Source of the DNA: a bacterium
GTDB taxonomy: Bacteria > B130-G9
Direction of reading: 5' to 3'
NCBI GenBank assembly: GCA_035527515.1
Contig: DATLAJ010000164.1
Span: 1 to 58,050 of the forward strand
Length of the DNA stretch: 58,050 nt
Both the position numbers and the translations under genes were made by a program. The notes below the pieces were generated by a model. The model did no database searches. It was given only the letters and a program-made list of their open reading frames with translations, and had not been told where the DNA came from. Of the stretch, positions 15,900 to 22,691 are shown piece by piece (within the stretch, counting starts at the first letter, position 1; each line of letters begins with the position of its first letter).

Positions 15900-16676
15900 A
15901 TGAGGTATGAGCATTTGGACCTATTGCTAGCTGCAAAGGACAGCGTTGTCGTCTCGCTGTTCTCTCAGATGGACCCTCTTGGTGTTGCGATCACGGTGTC
16001 TTTACTGGTGGTCTCGCTCTATTCATGGTCGGTGATCCTTGAGCGCGTTTTTTTCTTCAGGCAGACGGAGCGAGGATTCTGGGAGTTTGAGCGCATCTTC
16101 AGGAAGTCGCACAACCTAAAAGAGGTTGCCGACAGCCTTGGCGACATCCCGCCCAGCTCCCTGTCTAGGATATTCAACAGGGGGCACGCTCTGCTGAAGG
16201 AGTCGCTTCAGCTTCTGGACATCGCCGGCTCAGGGCGTGCTCAGGAGCCCGGGCTCAGGTCCGGGATGGTTGAGATGCAGATCGATCTTCTGAAGGAGAG
16301 CCTCGCTATCTGTGCTGACGAGGAGGCGGCTTTGTTCGAGCGTCGGCTTGGCGTTCTGGGCACAATCGCTGCTGCCGGGCCGTTCGTGGGATTGCTGGGA
16401 ACGGTGTGGGGGATCATGGTCGCCTTCCATAGTATGGGCGGAGTGGGAACCGCGGAGTTCAGAGTCGTGGCCGCCGGAATCTCGAGTGCGCTTCTCACGA
16501 CAGTCGCAGGCCTTGTGGCAGCGATTCCGGCGCTCGTCTCTCACAACTACTTCATTCAGAAATCCCGGCAGTTCGGCGCCAGGATTGACGACTTCAACGA
16601 CAGGTTTCAGCGGCTTGCGGGACACTGGTTGGTGCGTGCTATCTCGGGGCCAAGAGAGGCGGGGTCCGAGCCATGA
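15900..16676 (+). CDS. MotA/TolQ/ExbB proton channel family protein
   Basis: A 258-residue inner-membrane protein of the TolQ/ExbB family, which uses the proton gradient to drive envelope or transport machinery. The first membrane segment is at about residues 25-45 (AITVSLLVVSLYSWSVILER). The second and third follow in the conserved GVLGTIAAAGPFVGLLGTVW and ISSALLTTVAGLVAAIPALV regions. I chose ATG 15900 because the family N-terminus begins there (MRYEHLDLLLAAKDS); the frame is open upstream through a repeat. It overlaps the ExbD/TolR gene by 4 bases (ATGA). No TonB, TolA, TolB or Pal is adjacent, so Tol versus Exb cannot be decided. Confidence 0.88.
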   Translation: MRYEHLDLLLAAKDSVVVSLFSQMDPLGVAITVSLLVVSLYSWSVILERVFFFRQTERGFWEFERIFRKSHNLKEVADSLGDIPPSSLSRIFNRGHALLKESLQLLDIAGSGRAQEPGLRSGMVEMQIDLLKESLAICADEEAALFERRLGVLGTIAAAGPFVGLLGTVWGIMVAFHSMGGVGTAEFRVVAAGISSALLTTVAGLVAAIPALVSHNYFIQKSRQFGARIDDFNDRFQRLAGHWLVRAISGPREAGSEP

Positions 16677-17092
16677 GCCTCGGCAGGCGCCGAATGGCTG
16701 CTATATCGGACATCAACGTAACCCCTATTGTCGATGTCATGTTGATGCTCCTCGTCATTTTTATCCTGACCGCCCCGGTGATTCGATACGGGCTGGACGT
16801 CGGCCTGCCGAAAGGGGACTTTGAGGAGCAGAAGACTCGCCGGGCCGTTATAGTGTCGCTTCGGCATGACGGCCAGGTTTTCGTTCAGGATAAGAAGGTG
16901 GACCTGGGCCAGCTTCCTAAAGTCCTGACCACGGAGCTTGCCCGGATGCCTGCCTCGAAGGTGATGATTGCCGCGGACAAGCGCTGCTCGTACGAGGGGG
17001 TGATGGAGCTTCTAGAAAATGTGAGGGGCGCTGGCGTCGAGAATGTTTATCTAATGACTGAGTCGCCAAAAGTTCTCCCGAAGGCGAGATGA
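16673..17092 (+). CDS. ExbD/TolR family protein
   Basis: A 139-residue partner of the preceding channel protein. It has a short cytoplasmic start, a single membrane segment at about residues 20-42 (NVTPIVDVMLMLLVIFILTA) with the conserved proton-carrying Asp in VDVMLMLL, and a periplasmic domain ending MTESPKV. Translation is probably coupled to the upstream gene through ATGA. The family forms a stator complex with ExbB/TolQ. Confidence 0.9.
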   Translation: MSLGRRRMAAISDINVTPIVDVMLMLLVIFILTAPVIRYGLDVGLPKGDFEEQKTRRAVIVSLRHDGQVFVQDKKVDLGQLPKVLTTELARMPASKVMIAADKRCSYEGVMELLENVRGAGVENVYLMTESPKVLPKAR

Positions 17093-17164
17093 TCTCGTGC
17101 GGCATCCTCACGCTCGCGCGGGCAGGTGTCGAGGATTGCCTGCAACCGCTTGGCGTTGGTGTCG

Positions 17165-17193
17165 TTGACAGGGCTTGCCTTGCGTTTTAGTAT
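17165..17193 (+). promoter_or_regulatory. Sigma70-like promoter for rpmH
   Basis: A perfect TTGACA (17165-17170), a 17-base spacer, and TAGTAT (17188-17193) lie about 80 bases before the rpmH ATG. This is the best match to the primary sigma-factor consensus in this part of the window, as expected for a ribosomal protein operon. No DnaA boxes were seen nearby. Confidence 0.65.
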
Positions 17194-17274
17194 CCGGCGT
17201 GTAATCCCCTGGAGGGATACCTTTCTACTGATAAGACCACGTTACGAAAAATGAGCAACTGAGAAGGTAGCAGA

Positions 17275-17409
17275 ATGAAACGGACATATCAGCCTCACAA
17301 TCTGAGGCGCAAGAGGACACATGGCTTCCTGGTTAGAATGCGATCCCGGCAAGGCAAGCAGGTGATTGCGAGGAGACGTTCAAAGGGCAGAAAGCGACTC
17401 TCAGTTTGA
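17275..17409 (+). CDS. rpmH: 50S ribosomal protein L34
   Basis: A 44-residue protein beginning [20 protein letters not shown] and ending [12 protein letters not shown], the complete L34 sequence pattern and usual length. The N-terminal KRTYQP and the internal RTHGF block are diagnostic. It is a component of the large ribosomal subunit. A weak AAGG site precedes the ATG. It lies 39 bases before rnpA in the conserved rpmH-rnpA-yidD-yidC order. In many bacteria this cluster adjoins dnaA and the origin; here tolQ/tolR-type genes precede it instead. Confidence 0.97.
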   Translation: MKRTYQPHNLRRKRTHGFLVRMRSRQGKQVIARRRSKGRKRLSV

Positions 17410-17448
17410 GCGCCACGGGCATCATCAGCACTTCAAGGGTTAGCGACA

Positions 17449-18084
17449 TTGCCAAAACGGGGGGTTGACTACGAGCGGCTGAGGCTCTCATCGGAGTTTC
17501 GGCTGATCTACGACAGCGGCAAGCGCGTTGCGGGAGCGAACTTGGTTGTGTTCGGCGTGAAGTCTGACGAGAGAACCATTCGGCGATTCGGGGTGTCCGT
17601 CAGCCGGAAGGTCGGGAAAGCGATCGTCAGGAACCGCGTCAAGCGGCTGCTGCGCGAGGCGTTTATGAGTCTTTTGCCACATCTGGGGCCGGGCTGGGAC
17701 GTTGTCATCTGTGCGAGGCCGTCGATAGCCGGCGCCTCGTTTGTGGAGGTCCGAGATGACCTGGAGCGTGCGCTGAAAAGGCTGGTGGGCAGCCCTCGCA
17801 AGCACGGCTCATTTGCGTCTCTGGCCAGCAAAGGCATTAACACAGTGCTGGCAACCCCCGTTATCATGACGCTCACCGCATACCAGAAACTAGTGTCGCC
17901 CATCATGCCTCGCTGCTGTCGCTTCTCGCCAACTTGCTCAGAATACGCCATCGAAGCGTATCGAGAGTTCAGTCTGCTTCGAGCCACGCAACTTGCTGTT
18001 TATAGGCTCTTGAGGTGCCAGCCCTACTGCGCCGGTGGCTACGACCCATTGCCCCGAGCAGAGAAACACACAACCGCCGGTTGA
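17449..18084 (+). CDS. rnpA-yidD: RnpA-YidD fusion: RNase P protein plus membrane insertion factor
   Basis: One 211-residue frame carries two proteins that are normally separate. Residues 1 to about 118 are RnpA, the protein subunit of RNase P: RLRLSSEFRLIYDSGKRV, RRFGVSVSRKVGKAIVRNRV and KRLLREAF hold the RNR-type signature. Residues about 135-207 are YidD, the small factor that helps YidC insert membrane proteins: TAYQKLVSPIMPRCCRFSPT, CSEYAIEAYREF and RLLRCQPYCAGGYDPLP are all present. A linker of about 20 residues joins them without a stop. The start is TTG 17449 with AAGGG upstream. yidC follows after 13 bases. Alternatives are a sequencing frameshift that removed a stop, or internal initiation producing separate YidD; no internal ATG with a good site was seen. 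Confidence 0.88.
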   Translation: MPKRGVDYERLRLSSEFRLIYDSGKRVAGANLVVFGVKSDERTIRRFGVSVSRKVGKAIVRNRVKRLLREAFMSLLPHLGPGWDVVICARPSIAGASFVEVRDDLERALKRLVGSPRKHGSFASLASKGINTVLATPVIMTLTAYQKLVSPIMPRCCRFSPTCSEYAIEAYREFSLLRATQLAVYRLLRCQPYCAGGYDPLPRAEKHTTAG

Positions 18085-18097
18085 GGACTGAGCTTAT

Positions 18098-20050
18098 ATG
18101 GAAACAAGAAGACTCATTCTAGCGATCGTTCTAATCTTCGCCGTAGTGGTTCTTTACAACTACTTCTTTGTGCCTAAACCCGAGCCCGGACCAAAAGAGC
18201 CCACTCAGACTCGCGCGAAAGAGGTGGGCCCGGCTTCAGAGTCGCCAAGCACTTTGGAGCAGTATTTAGAGCGCGAGATGACTGGCAAGCAGGCCAAATC
18301 GCGGTTGCGGCCCGTCGTCAAAGAGAAGCGTCCAAGTGAGGTTGTTGTTGATTCTGACCTGTTCAGAGTGGTCTTCTCTACTGACGGAGGAGGGATCAAG
18401 AGCCTGCGTTTGAGACGCTACAAGGACCTTCCGCCCAACTTCATAACGGCCAAGGAGAAGCTTTTGGCCAAGAACACGGCGGCCGAGGCGCTGAACGAGT
18501 TCCAGCTTGCGAACGCAAAGAAGGTGCTTGGCGAGGTAGTCTCCGATTTCCGCAGCGACTTTATGGGCCAGAGGGAGCTTTCTTCCGAGCAGAAGGACCG
18601 CCTCAAGGAGCTTGCGGAGCAGTTCCTGGGCGCTGCGAGTCGCATTTCCTTCTCCGACTTAGCCAAGCGCCGCGCCTCCGCCGGACGATTGCGGACGAGT
18701 CTGTCAAAGGAGCTCTCGTATGAACGGTCAGACAAGGGTGAGACGATGCGCCTGATAGAGCTGCTCGAGGGCGTGGAGATGGTGCCTCCGTATCTTTCTG
18801 CTATTGGCGAGTACATGCTGAAGACCGTCTATCCGTTAGGGTCGGAAGAGAAGGGGAGGCCGTCGTTTGAAACCGTGCAGTTCACCACAACTGCCCCGGC
18901 CAGTACCGTTCTCGCATCGGGCTCGGACCCCTGGGTAATTCGATTCGAGGCCGACTTCAACGACGGCAAGCTGATCAAGGAGTATCGCATAAGACCCGAC
19001 AGCTATATGATGGACCTGTCTTACACGTTTGAGGCGTCGTCGTCGGCCACGGTCGCGGGGCAGAGCTTCGAGACCTGGCTTGGCCCCGATGTGGGCTCAT
19101 CCGGCGTGGAGCCCAAGGGGAGATACTCGAGCGGCGGAATAGTTGCCTCGGATAGGGAACATCTGCTCAAGGACGCGTTTGGTCTCAACGACATGTTGTC
19201 CTGGGCGGCGCTTCAGGACAGATATTTCATTGTCGCGCTGGCTCGGAAAACATCCTGGCTGGTCGGCTCGGAGCCGTTCTTACAGGGATTTAATGTTAGA
19301 TGGGTAATCCCTCTGTCCGGCAGGAGCACCTCGAGCGTAACGGTCTTTGCGGGGCCAAAGGACACAGACGAACTCGAAAAAGTGCACGTTGGCCTGGAGA
19401 AAATCATTGATTTTGGCTGGCTCACCATTGTGGCAGAACCAATCTATGTCTTGCTAAAGTATATCTACAAGCTTGTCGGCAACTACGGCCTGGCCATTAT
19501 TATCTTGGCGCTGCTGATCAAGATTGTTTTCTACCCACTAACAGTCAAACAGACAAAATCGATGAAGAAAATGCAGGTGGTCGCACCTCAGATCAAGGCG
19601 CTTCGCGAGAAATACAAGAACGATAAAGAGCGCCTCAACAAGGAGATCATGACCTTATATAAGACGCACGAGGTGAACCCGATGGGTGGGTGTCTGCCGA
19701 TGCTGATCCAGTTCCCGGTCCTGTTCGCTCTTATCAGGGTTCTGCCCATCGTTATCGACTTGAGGCAGGCGCCGTTCATCCTTTGGCTCCATGACCTCTC
19801 CGAGCCAGACCCTTACTACATAACACCCATCCTCATGGGAGTCGCGATGCTCGTCCAGCAGAAGATGACGCCCGCCGGCGACCCCAAACAGGCCAAAATG
19901 ATGATGATGATGTCGGTTGTTTTCACGTTCTTTTTCTTGAGCTTCTCATCCGGTCTCGTGCTCTATTGGCTCACCGGCACCGTTTTACAGGTGGCCCAGC
20001 AGGTCTGGACGAGCAAGAAGGAACAGAAGGCAAAGGCACCCGCATCGTGA
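18098..20050 (+). CDS. yidC: Membrane protein insertase YidC with enlarged periplasmic domain
   Basis: A 650-residue YidC/Oxa1 insertase, about 100 residues longer than E. coli YidC. An N-terminal membrane anchor (residues 5-23) is followed by the periplasmic beta-sandwich and the conserved C-terminal membrane core: WLTIVAEPIYVLLKYIYKLV, NYGLAIIILALLIKIVFYPL, VNPMGGCLPMLIQFPVLFAL, and the last helices near TFFFLSFSSGLVLYWLTGT. The extra length lies at about residues 108-240, a highly charged, probably helical insertion between the RLRRYKD strand and the next sandwich strands. It inserts and folds inner-membrane proteins, alone or with Sec. It lies 13 bases downstream of the rnpA-yidD fusion. 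Confidence 0.95.
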   Translation: METRRLILAIVLIFAVVVLYNYFFVPKPEPGPKEPTQTRAKEVGPASESPSTLEQYLEREMTGKQAKSRLRPVVKEKRPSEVVVDSDLFRVVFSTDGGGIKSLRLRRYKDLPPNFITAKEKLLAKNTAAEALNEFQLANAKKVLGEVVSDFRSDFMGQRELSSEQKDRLKELAEQFLGAASRISFSDLAKRRASAGRLRTSLSKELSYERSDKGETMRLIELLEGVEMVPPYLSAIGEYMLKTVYPLGSEEKGRPSFETVQFTTTAPASTVLASGSDPWVIRFEADFNDGKLIKEYRIRPDSYMMDLSYTFEASSSATVAGQSFETWLGPDVGSSGVEPKGRYSSGGIVASDREHLLKDAFGLNDMLSWAALQDRYFIVALARKTSWLVGSEPFLQGFNVRWVIPLSGRSTSSVTVFAGPKDTDELEKVHVGLEKIIDFGWLTIVAEPIYVLLKYIYKLVGNYGLAIIILALLIKIVFYPLTVKQTKSMKKMQVVAPQIKALREKYKNDKERLNKEIMTLYKTHEVNPMGGCLPMLIQFPVLFALIRVLPIVIDLRQAPFILWLHDLSEPDPYYITPILMGVAMLVQQKMTPAGDPKQAKMMMMMSVVFTFFFLSFSSGLVLYWLTGTVLQVAQQVWTSKKEQKAKAPAS

Positions 20051-20139
20051 TGCTCCAGGGGCTCGCGGCATAGCTGCCGCTTAGCGGGCCTCGACCAAGC
20101 CCTCTCGCTCTGACCGAGGGGCCGCTGGCCGCCCGTTCC

Positions 20140-21567
20140 TCAGGGGGCCGCGAACAATAGCTCGCTGCCAAGCTCCTTGCCTGATAGATAGATCACAGGA
20201 CGATGGTCGAAAGCGGCCTTCTTCCTCATATAGGCCTTGATTGACATCTCATCTGAGCCGAAATCCGTTGGACCACATACCTCGAGAAAAGATGCCCCTC
20301 GGCAGTGCATCTCGAGCGCAGAGCCGGCCGGTGCGCCCTTAACACCGATTGCGCAGTGCGACCAAAGGTATCGGTCGGGCTCGGTCATGGCGAACGTGGC
20401 GCCGATCCCTCTAAACGCTTCCAGTAGATCGGTCTCGACCTTCGTCTTGCCCTTGGCTGCCAGTATCACGATGGCCCCGGCAGGGAGCTTTCTGATGCGT
20501 TGCCTAAGCTGCTGATTATCGCCCTTGTCTTTGATTGTGTCGAAGTGGTCCGATACGAGAAGCTCCCCCGACTTCTGCTCGAGAGCCACGAGATTGTAGC
20601 CCCTAAGACCTGTCGCGACATCAACCCCATTGACGACGATGTTGCCATAGTCGCCGTGGTCCTTGCCGGCGCTGCGAACAACGATGTCGCAAGGTGCAGC
20701 GACGCCAGTCGAGCCGATCTTGTCATTGCCGGGATGGACCAGCTCCATCCCCATTCGCTCGACAATCTGAGCAAGCTCGAACCACTTGAGCTGTCCGGCA
20801 AGCGTCCAGATCGGCCAGAGCTTCTTGGGCACGAGAGACCTAAGCGTTGTCTCGACCACCTTCTTGCTGTTCGCCTGTTTCCCGAAGCCCTCCAACAGAG
20901 AACCCATGCCCGAAGTCTTCATTAGTTTCTCTATGACTTGCGGCGCTGCCTCCCAGTCCCATGTAATCAGATAGACATAGGTCTCCCAAAAAAGCGCCGA
21001 GGACTTGTCCAGCGCATCCCTCTCACATTCCTGCATGCGAGGCCTTGCCTTGTCCCATTCGCTTCTCAACGAGTGGACTTTCGCCATCAGGCACGAGTCA
21101 TCTTTGATGGTGTCCAAGAGCTTCAGAAGCTTATCCTCCTTTGGCGCCCCGAACTCATCCGAGGGAAAGACAAAAAAGTAATCGTTTGAAAGCGCCATTG
21201 CCGCCGTATATTCCGCCAAAGCATTCTGAATCTGTCCTTTGTTAAAGAGCTCCTTGCTTTGCTCATAGTGCTGTCCAATGCCCGTGAGCGCGATATCACG
21301 CATCTTCGGCTCGAAAGGTTTGCTTGTGTGCTCGATGCGCCGAATCTTGATATAGTGCTTCATTGCCGTGGCGAAATCGCCCGCCGCTAAGGCCCTCTCG
21401 GCTCGATACTTCAGCGCTGACGGCAGGTTGGCTATCTGCATCCCCAGGGCAAAAGCGCCGGCCAGGCAGAGCAAGACAACGACAAGGATGGAAAGCCACC
21501 GTCCCTGCCCGTCGCCCTTCGGCGTGGCCAATTCTTCGCTCACACGGTCGTTCTGTGTTTCAGACAC
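20140..21567 (-). CDS. Membrane-anchored TPR protein with ILEI/FAM3-like C-terminus
   Basis: A 475-residue protein. One membrane segment lies at about residues 24-46 (WLSILVVVLLCLAGAFALGM). Residues about 50-270 are helical with TPR-like units (AERALAAGDFATAMKHYIKI, KGQIQNALAEYTAAM). Residues about 290-415 resemble the ILEI domain of the eukaryotic FAM3/PANDER group: VVNGVDVATGLRGYNLVALE, VSDHFDTIKDKGDNQQLRQR, LPAGAIVILAAKGKT, then AFRGIGATF and SHCAIGVKGAPAG. In bacteria the domain is uncommon and its ligand uncertain; a carbohydrate-related role has been suggested for some FAM3-like folds. The domain probably faces the periplasm. It converges with yidC. The domain assignment is from memory and should be tested. 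Confidence 0.7.
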   Translation of the reverse strand: MSETQNDRVSEELATPKGDGQGRWLSILVVVLLCLAGAFALGMQIANLPSALKYRAERALAAGDFATAMKHYIKIRRIEHTSKPFEPKMRDIALTGIGQHYEQSKELFNKGQIQNALAEYTAAMALSNDYFFVFPSDEFGAPKEDKLLKLLDTIKDDSCLMAKVHSLRSEWDKARPRMQECERDALDKSSALFWETYVYLITWDWEAAPQVIEKLMKTSGMGSLLEGFGKQANSKKVVETTLRSLVPKKLWPIWTLAGQLKWFELAQIVERMGMELVHPGNDKIGSTGVAAPCDIVVRSAGKDHGDYGNIVVNGVDVATGLRGYNLVALEQKSGELLVSDHFDTIKDKGDNQQLRQRIRKLPAGAIVILAAKGKTKVETDLLEAFRGIGATFAMTEPDRYLWSHCAIGVKGAPAGSALEMHCRGASFLEVCGPTDFGSDEMSIKAYMRKKAAFDHRPVIYLSGKELGSELLFAAP

Positions 21568-21636
21568 CTATCTTCTCCCAGCGAACTCACTTTGACATAA
21601 AGCGCTGCCAGAATCGTATAGAGGCCGCTCCGTCCT

Positions 21637-21765
21637 GTCAACACACGCGATGTGAGGAGTTTCCCCCATTCTGTCCTGGAGTGCTTCTGGGCACCGCTTT
21701 CGTTTCATGGGGCTTGATACTGGCTGCGCGTTGCTTTTTTTACAGCAAAGTCTTAGGACATAACC
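21637..21765 (+). repeat. Dispersed repeat, family A (copy 2)
   Basis: Begins GTCAACACACGCGATGTGAG and contains TTTCCCCCATTCTGTCCTGG, GGGCACCGCTTTCGTTTC, GGGGCTTGATACTGGCTGCG and CAGCAAAGT. It matches 12104-12230 along its length and matches 30569-30670 (other strand) even better in the central part. Confidence 0.85.
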
Positions 21766-21802
21766 CCGGTCGAGGCTCACGAGACCTCGACCGGCCCTTT
21801 TC
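21766..21802 (+). terminator. Terminator-like hairpin
   Basis: CCGGTCGAGG and CCTCGACCGG form a perfect 10-bp stem with a 9-base loop, followed by CCCTTTTCATTT. No + strand gene precedes it, so it may belong to the adjoining family A repeat rather than end a gene. Confidence 0.4.
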
Positions 21803-22051
21803 ATTTCAGGGCAGACGTCGAGATCAGACGTGCAAGGATTAGCCCCAATGCTGTTCACTTAAGTTGATCTTCAGTGTTCTGCTCGCTTTTGCGACTCCTG
21901 AGATGAAGGGGGGTAGTATCGCGGAGCGTTGGTGGCTTTTTAGATGCGATAATCACCGATACTTCATGCTTGTCCCAGGCCGCGACAGTGGCCTGAATGT
22001 CTCAAGAGGTCAGGAGGGGGAGCGATGGCACCTGCGACTTATCTTGATTGA

Positions 22052-22372
22052 CTACTCGCCGTAAACAATAACTGTTAGTTTGGCATAAACGCCCAGAATG
22101 ACCTCTGCCTTGTAATCTACGTGATGAATCTTGGTGATGCCTCCGTTCTCCATGGCGGCCTTAATGCTAGCATCACCGGTCGCGATCCACCCCAGGATTG
22201 AGGTGCACTCGGAGGTCCCAACCTTTGAGTAGTCCGCATTGGCAGTTACCGAATGGGGACCCTTGACGTCAGAGTACAGAAAGCCTGTCGCGGGGCTCAA
22301 AACCATCGCACATCCTGACAGAAGCAAAGCTGCCACCATCAACACAGTCATCGGAAGAAGCGCCATTTTCAT
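22052..22372 (-). CDS. TRL-like lipoprotein
   Basis: A 106-residue predicted lipoprotein. The signal ends in the lipobox LLLSGC at about residue 21. The mature part matches the TRL-like family pattern: PATGFLYSDVKGPHSVTANA, then KVGTSECTSILGWIATGDAS, IKAAMENGGITKIHHVDYKA and GVYAKLTVIVYGE at the C-terminus. Family members are small envelope lipoproteins of unknown function, often induced or found in multiple copies. ATG 22372 is preferred over upstream in-frame ATGs because GGAGGG lies 9 bases before it. Confidence 0.85.
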   Translation of the reverse strand: MKMALLPMTVLMVAALLLSGCAMVLSPATGFLYSDVKGPHSVTANADYSKVGTSECTSILGWIATGDASIKAAMENGGITKIHHVDYKAEVILGVYAKLTVIVYGE

Positions 22373-22691
22373 GTTTAAATCCCTCCAAAAGATTTTTGGT
22401 CGCAGGTGCCTCTCCATACTTTCCACCAAGCATTAACAGGAGACGATTCCCGTTATGAGAATGATAAGGCACTCTTTACGATTGTCAATGATTTCGAGAA
22501 CATTTACGAAACAGTCCCAACATCCACGTTTGTGTTCAAGAGGCTGAACCACGAGTGGCCTGAACCAACGCGATACGCACCTACCGAATAGATGCTCGAT
22601 GAAGCTCTGGTGAAATGACTTGACACAAATCGGCAGCCTCGTATCATGCGAATGAAATTGTAACTGACACTAGTTTGAATAGGAGGCTGTT
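22373..22691. other. Divergent intergenic region with promoter
   Basis: Between the leftward TRL-like gene and the rightward beta-helix gene. A promoter for the latter is visible at 22620-22647; nothing else was recognised. A 61-codon frame at 22406-22591 lacks a ribosome site and family signatures. Confidence 0.5.
22620..22647 (+). promoter_or_regulatory. Sigma70-like promoter for beta-helix gene
   Basis: TTGACA (22620-22625), a 16-base spacer and TATCAT (22642-22647) lie about 45 bases before the ATG at 22692. AGGAGG precedes the start codon. Confidence 0.55.

Larger units (their letters stand above)
21568..22051. other. Intergenic region with family A repeat and hairpin
   Basis: Holds the family A repeat (21637-21765) and a 10-bp hairpin (21766-21794). 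A 66-codon frame at 21864-22064 (TTG start, no ribosome site) reads somewhat protein-like, AERWWLFRCDNHRYFMLVPG, and may be a gene remnant, but I do not support it as a gene. Confidence 0.5.

Noticed and set aside
17093-17274. Possible replication origin next to rpmH
   Set aside because: No dnaA gene and no DnaA-box-like TTATCCACA cluster; only a promoter is visible.
21864-22064. 66-codon frame with protein-like composition
   Set aside because: TTG start without a ribosome site, overlaps the end of the TRL-like gene, and no recognisable family; at most a remnant.
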